64,000 bases of DNA from Anaerotignum lactatifermentans DSM 14214 (GTDB lineage: Bacteria > Bacillota > Clostridia > Lachnospirales > Anaerotignaceae), in contig NZ_FRAH01000011.1 of NCBI RefSeq assembly GCF_900142265.1, positions 1-64,000 on the forward strand. Direction: 5' to 3'. This document shows, piece by piece, positions 44,207-54,068 of the stretch; the first letter of the stretch is position 1, and every line of letters begins with the position of its first letter. The notes beneath the pieces were generated by a model, which saw only the letters and a list, made by a program, of their open reading frames with translations, searched no databases and had not been told where the DNA came from. Position numbers and translations under genes: made by a program.

Positions 44207-45532
44207 TTAGGAACGGTGTCTGGGCAGGAACGACAGTCTTTCTGCAATATGAGAAGAATAAGAACGACTGCGGTGTGCCAGCTTTTTGGGTATTTTTGAA
44301 ATACGATGGGCAACTCTTGTGCCTTTGATGACGGGCAAAGAGGGCAGTGGAATATTTTCTGCATTCTGGCATGCCCTTACGACTTTCTGATACAGTCCCT
44401 CCACATGGTTGCCAAAGGTTTCCACGGAAAGGCTTTCCATGGTGTTCTGGGATGTTGTGGAAAGGTGTTCCCGCAAAGGTTCATCTGTCAGCACGCGATA
44501 AAGCAGGTCAGGCAGTTCTGCCGGATCATCAAAAAACATGCCCGTTTCTCCATGGGTCATGAAGTTGACAATGCAGTCATCCCGTCTGGCAACAACGGGA
44601 ATGCCGCCAGCCATGGCTTCCGCAAAGGTAAGCCCCTGTGTCTCTGACAGAGAAGCACTGCAAAAAACATTGCCCAGCTGATAATATTTTCCGATTTCTG
44701 ACCAGGGTTTCCCGCCTGTGAAAAGCAGATGGTCGCCAATGCCCAGAGATTCGGCGTATTTCTTCAGATTTTCTATTTCCATGCCTTCCCCAACAATGAC
44801 CATCATGGTATCCGGCAGTTTTTCCAGCAATTTGGGCAGAGCGCCAATGATGACATCAATGCTTTTTTCCTTGGCAATACGCCCGATGGAAATGAGCACA
44901 GGTGTATCTGCCTTCAGTCCAAGGCTATGGCGCAGTTCCAGTATTTCCGCAGGGTCGTAATTGGATTTGCGGAAATGTGAAGTATCGATGCCTGTGGGGA
45001 TGATGGAAATGGGTTTGTTGACGCCGTAGCTGCGCAGAAGCCGCTCGGTTTTTTTGGTAGGTGCAATGACTGCCATGGCAGTGTTGCAGAAAATGCGGCT
45101 AAATTCTCTTGCACCTTCAGCGGAAATAAGATGACCGCCTGCAATGTAATGGACGTAATCTTCATACATGGTGTGATAGGTATGTACCATAGGGATGCCG
45201 CATGTTTTGGAAATAAGTTTTCCTAAAAATCCAAGAGAAAATTCCGTCTGTGTATGAATGATATCCAGTTTCAACTGGTGAATCTTACGCAGAATATGGG
45301 GCGGGCAGACAAAACAAGCCCGATAATTTTTGACAAAGATAAAGGGCATACTGGGCAAACGGAAGATATGGTCGTCCGTTTCCTGCTGCTGCCGCGGGTC
45401 ATAAGGCGTGAAGATATATACCTGATGTCCCTTTTTTTCCAGTTCCCGCCGCAAGGTCTGTACGGAAGTTGCGACGCCGTTGAGCTGCGGGAAATAGGTA
45501 TCGGTAAAGATCCCGATATTCAATTTTGCCAC
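44207..45532 (-). CDS. GT4-family glycosyltransferase, diacylglycerol glucosyltransferase-like
   Basis: The protein has 441 residues. The N-terminal domain opens IGIFTDTYFPQLNGVATSVQTLRRELEKKGH, the typical start of GT4 enzymes acting on membrane lipids. The C-terminal donor-binding domain has SIGRIAKEKSIDVII and the E-x7-E motif ETQGLTFAEAMAGG. The basic C-terminal tail (KIPKKLAHRSRSYSSHIAERLSFLPRHRS) fits membrane association. It probably adds a sugar to diacylglycerol to make glycolipids or lipoteichoic acid anchors. The exact acceptor is inferred. It starts after a GGAGGTGG ribosome site. Confidence 0.85.
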   Translation of the reverse strand: MAKLNIGIFTDTYFPQLNGVATSVQTLRRELEKKGHQVYIFTPYDPRQQQETDDHIFRLPSMPFIFVKNYRACFVCPPHILRKIHQLKLDIIHTQTEFSLGFLGKLISKTCGIPMVHTYHTMYEDYVHYIAGGHLISAEGAREFSRIFCNTAMAVIAPTKKTERLLRSYGVNKPISIIPTGIDTSHFRKSNYDPAEILELRHSLGLKADTPVLISIGRIAKEKSIDVIIGALPKLLEKLPDTMMVIVGEGMEIENLKKYAESLGIGDHLLFTGGKPWSEIGKYYQLGNVFCSASLSETQGLTFAEAMAGGIPVVARRDDCIVNFMTHGETGMFFDDPAELPDLLYRVLTDEPLREHLSTTSQNTMESLSVETFGNHVEGLYQKVVRACQNAENIPLPSLPVIKGTRVAHRISKIPKKLAHRSRSYSSHIAERLSFLPRHRS

Positions 45533-45698
45533 CTCCTGTTTTGATCTTTCTTATGCGATTTTAATATAAAAGACACCCTTTGACAAGTAACAATCCGTTA
45601 CGAACGTATAAAGATTTTTTTAAGACCTCCCCAGTCTTATGGCGGAGCGGGAAAATATGGTATACTGGAAGCAGAACCCAAAAGGAGGAAAACACATC

Positions 45699-47573
45699 AT
45701 GGCAAAGACATTGCATCCCAATCAAATACACGCCATATCCCATGGGGCAGGACCTATGCTGGTGCTGGCAGGTCCCGGCAGTGGCAAGACAACGGTCATC
45801 ATCCAGCGGATACGCCGCCTGACGGAAAAAATGGGTGTGTCCCCCTATCGGATATTGGTCATTACCTTTACGAAAGCGGCAGCAGAACAGATGAAAACAA
45901 GATATGCCGCTTTGCAGGGAAAATCGGGTGTGATGTTCGGTACATTCCATAGTATCTTTTTTCGTATTCTTCGCCAAGCCTGCGGTTACAGTCTGGAACA
46001 GGTCCTTTCCGAGGACGAACGGCGGAATACCTTGCAGAAATTGGTGACAGAAGCCCGCATTTCTGTGCAGGATCAGGAGGAATATATCCAACAGTTTTTC
46101 AGTCAGTATTCTCTCATGAAAAATCAATTGCTGGATGTCAGTGACTTTATGCCGGATGGGCTGCCAAAAGATGAATTTGTGGCTTTGACAAAGAAATTTG
46201 ATGGCTGGAAACGGCGGAATGAAAAAATTGATTTCGATGATATGCTGACAGAATGCTATGATGTTTTGTCACAGGATGAAAAGGTTCGGAAAGCCTGGCA
46301 GGATCGTTTTGACTATATATTGGTAGACGAATTTCAGGATGTGAACCGTGCCCAGTATGCCTGCTTGCAAATGTTGGCGGCACCGAAAAACAATCTGTTT
46401 GTGGTGGGAGATGATGACCAGAGCATTTATGGCTTCCGTGGTGCCAGCCCTTCCTTTATGCTGGATTTCCCAAAAGATTTTCCGGGAACGGAAAAAGTTT
46501 TTCTGGATGTGAATTACCGCTGTTCCGGGCGTATCATCCGGTTGGCATCTCAGGTTATCGGTACCAATGTAAGCCGTTATGCAAAGGAAATCAAAGGCAA
46601 TCGGGAACTGGGAGATCGCATCAATGTTTTTGTGGCAAAAGACAGCGGGGATGAGGCGGAACTGACAGCTCAGAAAATTGCGCATTTATTGGAAGAGGGA
46701 ATGCCCATAGAAGAAATAGCCGTGATTTATCGCACCAATATCCAAGGGGGCGCGTTTGCCAGAGCCTTGTTCCGTCGGGGGATTCCCTACCATCTGCGGG
46801 ATGGAGGGTTTCATCTCTATGACCACTGGATTGCAAGAGATTTGGCGGCTTATCTGTTTCTGGCGGAAAATAGGGACAGTGACGCTTCTTTGTTGCGCAT
46901 TGTGAATAAACCGAAACGGTACATCAGCAAGGATTTACTGGCAGAGGCAGAACAGATGCCCTATGGTTTGTTGCGGAGCCTCCATGTCTGCCCCTCTTTG
47001 CAGAAATGGCAGGCGGAACATCTGGAAAGTTTAGAGGAAGATTTGCGGCAGATTCAAAAGCGAAAGCCTTATGAGGCTTTGCGGTATGTGCGGAAAGTGG
47101 TAGGCTATGACGAATATCTTTCGGACTATGCGGCTTATCGAAAAGCCAGCCTGTCTAATATGATAGAAATTGCCGACGAAATTACGGAAACGGCTAAAGG
47201 AACGGAAAGCGGCACGGAGTTTGTGCGGAAAATGGAGGAATTGAGCCGTCAAATGAAGGAACAATCCAAACAGAAAGGCAATACCCATGGCGTTACCCTG
47301 ACCACATTCCATGGTGCAAAGGGGCTGGAATTTGGCGCAGTGTTCCTGCCTTCTCTGGCGGAAGGCATCATTCCCTATGAAAAAGGCAGAAAGGGAAGTG
47401 CATTGGAAGAAGAGCGGCGGCTGTTTTATGTGGGTTTGACCCGCACCAAGGACAGGCTTTTCCTTTCTTTTACGGAAAACCGCTATGAGAAACCTTTGAA
47501 GCCTTCCCGCTTCCTTATGGAGATGGGATTGGATGAACGTCTATTTTTCAAAGAAAATAGAAGAAAATTTTAA
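45699..47573 (+). CDS. UvrD/Rep-family ATP-dependent DNA helicase
   Basis: The protein has 624 residues, shorter than PcrA/UvrD (about 720). All superfamily 1 motifs are visible: Q-motif LHPNQIHAI, Walker A GPGSGKTT, motif Ia VITFTKAAAEQM, motif II VDEFQDVNRAQ, motif III GDDDQSIYGFRGA, motif IV VIYRTN, motif V TFHGAKGLEF and motif VI RRLFYVGLTRTKDR. It unwinds DNA 3' to 5' in repair or conflict resolution. ATG 45699 follows AAAGGAGG. The same frame is open upstream to 45639 without a ribosome site. Confidence 0.92.
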   Translation: MAKTLHPNQIHAISHGAGPMLVLAGPGSGKTTVIIQRIRRLTEKMGVSPYRILVITFTKAAAEQMKTRYAALQGKSGVMFGTFHSIFFRILRQACGYSLEQVLSEDERRNTLQKLVTEARISVQDQEEYIQQFFSQYSLMKNQLLDVSDFMPDGLPKDEFVALTKKFDGWKRRNEKIDFDDMLTECYDVLSQDEKVRKAWQDRFDYILVDEFQDVNRAQYACLQMLAAPKNNLFVVGDDDQSIYGFRGASPSFMLDFPKDFPGTEKVFLDVNYRCSGRIIRLASQVIGTNVSRYAKEIKGNRELGDRINVFVAKDSGDEAELTAQKIAHLLEEGMPIEEIAVIYRTNIQGGAFARALFRRGIPYHLRDGGFHLYDHWIARDLAAYLFLAENRDSDASLLRIVNKPKRYISKDLLAEAEQMPYGLLRSLHVCPSLQKWQAEHLESLEEDLRQIQKRKPYEALRYVRKVVGYDEYLSDYAAYRKASLSNMIEIADEITETAKGTESGTEFVRKMEELSRQMKEQSKQKGNTHGVTLTTFHGAKGLEFGAVFLPSLAEGIIPYEKGRKGSALEEERRLFYVGLTRTKDRLFLSFTENRYEKPLKPSRFLMEMGLDERLFFKENRRKF

Positions 47574-47603
47574 GAAAGAGTTAAAACATTCTGAGAAGCC
47601 CCT

Positions 47604-47612
47604 TGTTATAAT
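47604..47612 (+). promoter_or_regulatory. Extended -10 promoter of the ABC/VWA operon
   Basis: TG-T-TATAAT at 47604-47612 lies 43 bp before the first ATG. The 82-bp gap separates this operon from the helicase gene. Confidence 0.5.
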
Positions 47613-47655
47613 GAAAGAAAAACAAATGTGTTTCTACTAGACAGGGAGGACAGCT

Positions 47656-50175
47656 ATGAAATATCATCAAAAACAAAAACTCAAACAAAAGATTTTTGCT
47701 GTCATTGCGTTGGTGATTGCCTTAATTATGGTGCTGAGCCTGCTGACACCTGTTTTTGCCGCGGCTCCGAATACACAGACCGTCACGGCTGTTACCAATA
47801 CAGATGTAGCAGAGCCAACGCCGGAACAGGAACAGGAAAAAATCATTGGTGGTGATCATTTTGTTCTGGATTTGCAGATGGGCTTCGACAATTCTTATAT
47901 TGTAGAAAAAGTCACGCCTATGACGGCCACATTGACCAATAACGGCGAGGCTTTTCAGGGTGAATTTCAGGTGAAAGTTTACACCTATGAAAACACAGAC
48001 AGCGGTTTCCAGAAATATGCCCTGTACAGTCAAAAGCTGGAATTGCCAGAAGGCGCCACAAAGCAGGTTTCCATGGAATTGGGCTTGAATACGGTACGGC
48101 GTTTTATGGAAGTGTCACTGGTGGATGAGGGCGGCAATGTGGTATTTCAGAAACATGTGCCTGTGGACGCCCTTTCTCCAGAAACGGTGGCTGTGGGCGT
48201 TCTCAGTGAACAGCCTGCACAGGTACAGTATCTGGCAGGTATGAACTTGTCTGAAAAAACTTCTGTTTTCTTCTTGGATCGGGATACGTTCCCGGAATCC
48301 CAAAGTGTTATGGAAAATTTCGCGGTGCTCATCATCGACGATTTTGATACAGCTACACTGGGAGATGCCCAGAAAAAAGCCCTGAAAAACTGGGTGGATA
48401 ATGGGGGACTTCTTGTACTGGGTACAGGGGTGCAGGCACAAAAAGTTCTTTCCGGTTTGGATTTTGTGGATGTTTCTCTGAACGGTACCCAGAGTGTCAG
48501 CGGCATTTCCGCGCCTGATGGAACTGCTTTGTCCTTGTCTGCGCCTCTGACTGTTGCAGGGATTTCCGCAGAAAAGGCGTCTGTAAAATGGGAGGCAAAT
48601 GGTACGCCTTTGACTTCTCTCATGCCTTATGGCGGCGGTTATGTGCTGCTGAACCATTTTGCTTTGGGTCTGGCGCCTTTTGCCAATATGCCCCAGCAGA
48701 CAGCTGTGCTGAAAGGGCTTTGCAGTGGTTTGTATGATGCGGAAGGAGAAAATGCAGGGGCGGAAATCACCAACCAGCTGCGTTATGCAGCAAATAGTTT
48801 CCCTTCTGTGACAGGAAATTCCATAGTTGTAATCTTTTTGGCAGTCGGTATTTATATTGTACTGGCAGGTCCTGTTATGTATCTTGTGCTGAAGAAAAAA
48901 GACCGCAGAGAACTGGGGTGGATCACCATTCCCGTATTGTCTGTTGTATTTTTTGGTGTGGTATTCCTGCTGGCAGGCAGAAGTACTTATCACAATGGTA
49001 TGATCAGCACAAAAGCCATTGTGGAAATGGAAGAAGGCAGCAGCGTTGGGGAAACTCAGATTGCCATGGCTATGAAAGTGCCTGGCAATGGTGATGTGAC
49101 TCTGGAAAGTGAATTACCCATTCCTGTGCAGCCCCAACTGGATAATGGCTGGTATGACGGCAATGGCAAAGCAGAAGAAATAGATTATAAAGTCACCACA
49201 GGGGATGGCACAAATATCGTCTTTTATGACAATATGGCATGGGAAACAAACTTTGTCAGTGCCTCTGCCACATTGGAACTGGGCGGCAGCGTTACCAGCA
49301 ATGTAGCCTTTGATGGAGAAAAAGTTGTGGGCACCGTGACAAACGGAACTTCTGTAAATTTCATGGATGCTTATCTGAAATTGGATTATATATACATTCC
49401 TCTTGGTGAACTGCCGGCAGGAGAAACCATGGAGGTTTCTTATGATTTGAGTACGGAAAACATCAATGACCGTTATGGGGAACGAATGACCAACTTGGTT
49501 ACAGGAGATGACACAACGATTTGGGATCAGGTGCAGAATGGTACCATTACGGAAGAAAGAGGGTACACACTGCGCCGTGAGCAGGAATTGATGGAAATCC
49601 TCTATAATTGGGATACGACAGAACAGAGCAGCTGGGAAAACAGTCAGATTACGTACGAATTCTTCGGCTTTAGTGATATGCCAATCTTTGACAGTGTGAA
49701 ATATCTCAATGGAAAACCCGCAAGGGAAAATTGCCTGGCCATGTTCCATACTGTAGGCACCAAAGATCTGAGCCGTGAAAAATCCTTTGATCTGCCATTT
49801 ACAGTTTTGCCGGAAACAACAGATCAGGCAGTGAATTATGGCGTGTATTATGACAATCGGAACAATTTCTGCGAAGTAAACAACTATATGGATGCAGAGC
49901 AGGAAGTTGTTTTGCAGTATGTCGTTGGTGAAGGTGTGCGTATTGATGAAATTCAGTTTGCTTTCGATGAAAGCTATCGTTCCGGTATGTATGCAGACCC
50001 TCAGGTATATAACGTGAAAACGGGACAATGGGAAGATTTTGTGGAAACACCTTATGCACCCGGCGAGGACTATATCAACGAAGAACGTGTGGTACAGTTC
50101 AAAATGTATCTGGAACCGGGCGTGTATACCCATGCACCCAGAATGCGTGTGAAAGGAGGCGGTCTGTATGCTTGA
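47656..50175 (+). CDS. Large exported/membrane protein with GATase-like domain
   Basis: The protein has 839 residues. A signal segment (IFAVIALVIALIMVLSLLTPVFAAA, residues 14-38) is followed by an extracellular region with beta-sandwich segments. A glutamine-amidotransferase-like fold without obvious catalytic residues follows near residues 215-275 (AVLIIDDFDTATLG, NWVDNGGLLVLGTG). Two membrane segments lie near residues 393-440 (SIVVIFLAVGIYIVLAGPVMYLVL), and a long extracellular domain ends the protein. Such proteins accompany ABC-2 exporters in GldG-like and VWA clusters. It overlaps the ABC ATPase gene by eight bases. The substrate is unknown. Confidence 0.8.
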   Translation: MKYHQKQKLKQKIFAVIALVIALIMVLSLLTPVFAAAPNTQTVTAVTNTDVAEPTPEQEQEKIIGGDHFVLDLQMGFDNSYIVEKVTPMTATLTNNGEAFQGEFQVKVYTYENTDSGFQKYALYSQKLELPEGATKQVSMELGLNTVRRFMEVSLVDEGGNVVFQKHVPVDALSPETVAVGVLSEQPAQVQYLAGMNLSEKTSVFFLDRDTFPESQSVMENFAVLIIDDFDTATLGDAQKKALKNWVDNGGLLVLGTGVQAQKVLSGLDFVDVSLNGTQSVSGISAPDGTALSLSAPLTVAGISAEKASVKWEANGTPLTSLMPYGGGYVLLNHFALGLAPFANMPQQTAVLKGLCSGLYDAEGENAGAEITNQLRYAANSFPSVTGNSIVVIFLAVGIYIVLAGPVMYLVLKKKDRRELGWITIPVLSVVFFGVVFLLAGRSTYHNGMISTKAIVEMEEGSSVGETQIAMAMKVPGNGDVTLESELPIPVQPQLDNGWYDGNGKAEEIDYKVTTGDGTNIVFYDNMAWETNFVSASATLELGGSVTSNVAFDGEKVVGTVTNGTSVNFMDAYLKLDYIYIPLGELPAGETMEVSYDLSTENINDRYGERMTNLVTGDDTTIWDQVQNGTITEERGYTLRREQELMEILYNWDTTEQSSWENSQITYEFFGFSDMPIFDSVKYLNGKPARENCLAMFHTVGTKDLSREKSFDLPFTVLPETTDQAVNYGVYYDNRNNFCEVNNYMDAEQEVVLQYVVGEGVRIDEIQFAFDESYRSGMYADPQVYNVKTGQWEDFVETPYAPGEDYINEERVVQFKMYLEPGVYTHAPRMRVKGGGLYA

Positions 50176-51094
50176 AATGAAAGAACTGGTGAAACGTTAC
50201 GGCAATTTTACGGCAGTGGATCATTTGACACTGACCGTGCCTGACGGCAGCATTTACGGCTTTGTAGGACCCAATGGCGCCGGAAAGACCACCACCATGC
50301 GCATGATGGCAGGGCTTTTGCAGGCAACAGAAGGCAGCATCTGGATGGATGATGTGGACATGACAAAAAATCCCAGACTGCTGCGGACGAAAATTGGATA
50401 TATGCCGGACTTTTTCGGTGTGTATGATAATTTGAAAGTAACGGAATACATGGATTTTTACGCAGGGACTTATGAGGTTCCCTATAAAGACAGAAAAGAT
50501 ATTATTGATGGTTTGCTGGATATTGTAGACCTGTCCCATAAGAAAGAGGCTTATGTGGACTCCCTTTCCAGAGGGATGAAACAGCGCCTTTGTCTGGCAC
50601 GAAGCCTCATCCATGACCCGAAACTGCTGATTCTGGATGAGCCCGCATCGGGTCTTGACCCTCGTGCCCGGGTGGAAATGAAAGAAATCCTCAAGCAGTT
50701 GCAGTCCATGGGGAAAACCGTTGTCATCAGCTCACACATCTTGCCGGAATTGGCGGAGATGTGTACAGAAGTGGGTATCATCAATCAGGGAAAACTGGCA
50801 GCCCAAGGGACGGTACAGGAAATCATGCGGCAGCTGACCCAGAAACGCATCATTTATGTGCGTCCTTTGGCGGATGTGTCCAAGACAGTAGAAATCCTGC
50901 AGGAAATGCCTGCGGTAAAAGAAATCACGGAAAATACCGCCGATCTGGAATTTGTATTCGACGGCAGCGAGGAAATGCTGGCGGAAATCCTGAAACGTTT
51001 GGTAGAAAGCGGCATTGGAATCGTGTCTTTCCGTGAGAAAGAAGGCAATCTGGAAGAAATCTTCATGCAGGTGACAGGAGGTGCAGGCGTATGA
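50168..51094 (+). CDS. ABC-2 transporter ATPase
   Basis: The protein has 308 residues. Walker A is GPNGAGKTTT (residues 36-45), the signature is LSRGMKQRLCLARSL, and Walker B is LLILDEPASGLDPRAR with the catalytic glutamate. The H-loop is SSHILPELAE. A C-terminal extension of about 80 residues (VRPLADVSKTVEILQEM...) is typical of GldA/CcmA-like ATPases. It powers the permease encoded next. It overlaps both neighbours by a few bases, so translation is coupled. Confidence 0.92.
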   Translation: MLEMKELVKRYGNFTAVDHLTLTVPDGSIYGFVGPNGAGKTTTMRMMAGLLQATEGSIWMDDVDMTKNPRLLRTKIGYMPDFFGVYDNLKVTEYMDFYAGTYEVPYKDRKDIIDGLLDIVDLSHKKEAYVDSLSRGMKQRLCLARSLIHDPKLLILDEPASGLDPRARVEMKEILKQLQSMGKTVVISSHILPELAEMCTEVGIINQGKLAAQGTVQEIMRQLTQKRIIYVRPLADVSKTVEILQEMPAVKEITENTADLEFVFDGSEEMLAEILKRLVESGIGIVSFREKEGNLEEIFMQVTGGAGV

Positions 51095-51972
51095 TGAATC
51101 CGGTTTTGCGCAAAGAAGCCATTACCACCATGCGAAGCTGGAAAACTTATGGAGCATTGGTGCTGTTTCTGGTGATTTCGGCAGTCGGCGCCATGCTGTA
51201 TATCGATTTGGCCATGTTCCAGAATCGCGACTTAAGTTTTGATCCTTCCTCTATGGTTTGGCTTTATGTGGTGCTGGCTGCGGTGCAGATGGGACTGGTC
51301 CTTTTGACAGCGCCGGCAGTGGCAGCGGGCAGTATCAGCGGCGAAAGAGAACGGCAGACATTGGATCTGCTGCTGGTGACAAAAATGAGCCCTCTTTCCA
51401 TCGTGTTGGGCAAACTGGCATCTTCTTTGATGTATGTGATGCTGCTGGTGGTGGCAACATTGCCCATTTTTGCCATTGCCTTTTACTTCGGTGCCGTATC
51501 GGTGGTGCAGGTGGCGGAAGTATTTGCTTTCGTGCTGGTGACAGCCTGCATGGTAGGCAGTGTTTCTGTATTTTTCTCCTGCCTGTTTAAGCGCACCATC
51601 GTATCCATTGTGCTCATGTATCTGGTTATCGGATTTTTGTGCTTCGGTACCTTGGTACTGCTGGCATTTTACTATATGTCTTATGATGGTTTGTATAATG
51701 GGGATATTCCTGTATTGGCAACCATTTTGATTCTCATTCCCAATCCTGGTGTGGCGTTTTTCTCCTTGATGAATGCCCAGCTGGGGACGGATGTGACATA
51801 TTCGCTGTTGCGGATGACCGACCAGACTTCCGCAATCTATCAGTGGATGGGAACACATATATGGCTGCTGCATCTGGTATTCGATCTGGTGGTCATTGTA
51901 GTGTTTGTACTGCTTTCTGCTTACATCATCAATCCGGTGCGGGAAAAGAAGGTACGAAAAAAGAAGGGATAA
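51091..51972 (+). CDS. ABC-2 type permease
   Basis: The protein has 293 residues and six membrane segments. It opens NPVLRKEAITTMRSWKTYGALVLFLVISAVG, with the soluble loop GSISGERERQTLDLLLVTKMSPLSIVLGKLASSL, which is the coupling motif of the ABC-2/GldF family. It forms the membrane part of the exporter with the preceding ATPase. It starts in overlap with the ATPase stop. The following gene begins three bases after its stop. Confidence 0.9.
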   Translation: MMNPVLRKEAITTMRSWKTYGALVLFLVISAVGAMLYIDLAMFQNRDLSFDPSSMVWLYVVLAAVQMGLVLLTAPAVAAGSISGERERQTLDLLLVTKMSPLSIVLGKLASSLMYVMLLVVATLPIFAIAFYFGAVSVVQVAEVFAFVLVTACMVGSVSVFFSCLFKRTIVSIVLMYLVIGFLCFGTLVLLAFYYMSYDGLYNGDIPVLATILILIPNPGVAFFSLMNAQLGTDVTYSLLRMTDQTSAIYQWMGTHIWLLHLVFDLVVIVVFVLLSAYIINPVREKKVRKKKG

Positions 51973-51975
51973 GCC

Positions 51976-53442
51976 ATGAAAGAATTTTTGCGTTTACTGG
52001 CTCCCCTGCGGCATAAGCTTATGGCGGAGCGGTTTTTGAAATGGTTTATATATGGAGAAACAGCGGCAGGCATTTTATGCCTTGCCGTTGTTGTATTGTC
52101 GAAATTTTGGACGGAAATTCCGGTTTTGCCTCTCTGCGGCGTGTTTGTTTTGCTGGGGCTGCTCATAGCCCTTACGGCAGCCTTTTTCCTGCGAAAAGTG
52201 ACGGAGAAAGAAACGGCAGAAACGGCAGACGCCTTGGGCGGCGCAGAGCGAATGATTACCACCATGGAGCTTTTGGGCAAAGGTACGCAAAATCCCGTGG
52301 AGGAAATGGCAGTGGCAGACGGTTTTGCCAAAGCCAAGGAAACGGATTTTGCCAAGCTTTATCGGATGCGCCTGCCCGTGAAGGTGCTGCGTGTCCTTGC
52401 GTTGGTGGTGGTGCTTACCATTGGTGCTGGATTTATGCCGGTGCGGCGGGATAAGGATGCGGAGGTCTATGCCAATGCCCAACTGGAGAGAATCGAGCAG
52501 GTAAAGGCGGAAGAAACGCCGGTGCTTTCCAAAGAAGAAAAGAAAGTCTTTCTGGAAGCGGCAAAGGCATTGGAAAAAGACCTGAAAACAGCAAAGACCA
52601 AAAAAGCCGCGGAAGAAGCTGTGCGGGAAGCCCAGCAGAATATGAAACAACTGGAAAAGGAGAGCGTTTCCAAAGATTTGAAAGAACTGGCAGAAACCTT
52701 GAAACAGGAAGAAGACACGGCGGCATTGTCTGAAGCCTTGGAACAGGGAGATGAGGCATCCATTTCTCAGGCAATGGAACAGTTGTTGCAGAAAATGGCA
52801 GCCATGGATAAAGGTCAGGCAGCATCCTTGGCACAACAATTGGCAGAAGCTGCGGAAAATATCAGTGATGAGGAGTTACAGGAAGCCTTGAAAGCTTTGG
52901 AAGAAGCTCTGGAAAATGGGGCAGACCCCTCAGAAGCAGGAGAGGCTGTGAAAAATGCCTTGCTTTCTCAGGCACAGGTGAATAGTGCTCTTAGAAGCAG
53001 CCTGCAAAAACTGAACCGCAACGTGGGACAGCAAAGTCTGGCGAAAAAAGTGGAAAGCGGCAGTGAGTCCACAGGCGGTGAAGGTCAAGGCGAAAGCGGT
53101 CAGGGAACCGGCGGTCAGACGGGCAGTGGCGGCAGCGGAACCGCTGGCGTAGGTAATGGCGGTCAGGGTCGTGGATTCGGTCATGCAGAGCCGGAAAAAA
53201 TCTATACCCGTTCTGCGGCAGGCAAAGACGGTTACGATGCCCAGCTGAAAGGAACGGATTCCGACGAAGGTCAGACCACCATAACGGAACACCGCACCAT
53301 GGGGCAGGCAGGAACATCCGTGCCTTATGATACGGTCTATGGTCAGTACCGCAACGAAGCCATGGAAACGCTGGAAAACAGCAGTGTGCCCTATGGCATG
53401 CGGGAACTGGTTTCTGATTATTTTGCCACACTGGAACGGTGA
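51976..53442 (+). CDS. Membrane coiled-coil protein of the ABC/VWA operon
   Basis: The protein has 488 residues. Two membrane segments lie near residues 31-75, a third near 135-153 (VLRVLALVVVLTIGAGF), and a long, charged coiled coil runs from about 170 to 340, rich in alanine, glutamate and lysine. A Gly/Ser/Gln-rich linker follows (SESTGGEGQGESGQGTGGQT). The C-terminus (VPYDTVYGQYRNEAMETLENSSVPYGMRELVSDYFATLER) is conserved and typical of DUF4175-like proteins. It could be a scaffold linking the exporter to the VWA proteins. That role is inferred from position. Confidence 0.75.
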   Translation: MKEFLRLLAPLRHKLMAERFLKWFIYGETAAGILCLAVVVLSKFWTEIPVLPLCGVFVLLGLLIALTAAFFLRKVTEKETAETADALGGAERMITTMELLGKGTQNPVEEMAVADGFAKAKETDFAKLYRMRLPVKVLRVLALVVVLTIGAGFMPVRRDKDAEVYANAQLERIEQVKAEETPVLSKEEKKVFLEAAKALEKDLKTAKTKKAAEEAVREAQQNMKQLEKESVSKDLKELAETLKQEEDTAALSEALEQGDEASISQAMEQLLQKMAAMDKGQAASLAQQLAEAAENISDEELQEALKALEEALENGADPSEAGEAVKNALLSQAQVNSALRSSLQKLNRNVGQQSLAKKVESGSESTGGEGQGESGQGTGGQTGSGGSGTAGVGNGGQGRGFGHAEPEKIYTRSAAGKDGYDAQLKGTDSDEGQTTITEHRTMGQAGTSVPYDTVYGQYRNEAMETLENSSVPYGMRELVSDYFATLER

Positions 53443-53459
53443 GAAAGAAGGGATTTTAT

Positions 53460-54047
53460 ATGAAAATCTGGAAAATAGCAGGTGTTTTATCTTTCTGTAT
53501 GCTGGCAGGCTGCGGCAATCTTTCCGCTGCGGATGAACAACAGCTGAAAGATGGCTTGCAGGATGCATCCCAGCAGCTGGGCAGTGCCGTGGAACAGGCT
53601 GGAGAAGCATGGGACAAAGCCCAGGCGGAAATCGAAGCAGAAATGGCAAAAATCAACTGGGCAGAAAAGATCTTTCTGGAAGAAAACAGCGACGGCAAGC
53701 CTGTCCGTGTGGTGAAAAATGACGGTACTACCGTAGAGGATATGGACGCTTTTCTGGAAGCCATCCAAGTTTCTGACTGGACAAAGGTGGATGCACTGCC
53801 AGCAGATGTGACAGAAAGCGGCACTTTTGCTCTGCGGCAGAATGCCACCATCAAACTGGGAGAAACGGTATCCAATACGGATTATAAGATTGCCCAAATG
53901 ACTGTTTATAAAGAAGGTTATGTGACACTGGAGATTCTGGACGGCATGACGAAATATCTGGATATTCTCATTCCAAAGGAAAACTTTGTGGCAGTGTATC
54001 AGGTACCGGAGGATGTGGCAGCATACTTACAGGATTGCGCCGCTTAA
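53460..54047 (+). CDS. Lipoprotein of unknown function
   Basis: The protein has 195 residues. The signal peptide MKIWKIAGVLSFCMLAGC ends in a clear lipobox (LAGC, cysteine 18), so the mature protein is lipid-anchored outside the membrane. The rest is helical and then beta-rich (RVVKNDGTTVEDMDAFLEAIQVSDW), with no family recognised. ATG 53460 follows AAGAAGGGA. The in-frame GTG 53439 overlapping the previous stop is less likely, because it would put seven extra residues before the signal peptide. Confidence 0.8.
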   Translation: MKIWKIAGVLSFCMLAGCGNLSAADEQQLKDGLQDASQQLGSAVEQAGEAWDKAQAEIEAEMAKINWAEKIFLEENSDGKPVRVVKNDGTTVEDMDAFLEAIQVSDWTKVDALPADVTESGTFALRQNATIKLGETVSNTDYKIAQMTVYKEGYVTLEILDGMTKYLDILIPKENFVAVYQVPEDVAAYLQDCAA

Positions 54048-54068
54048 ATAACAGAGAGGAGGGGGACG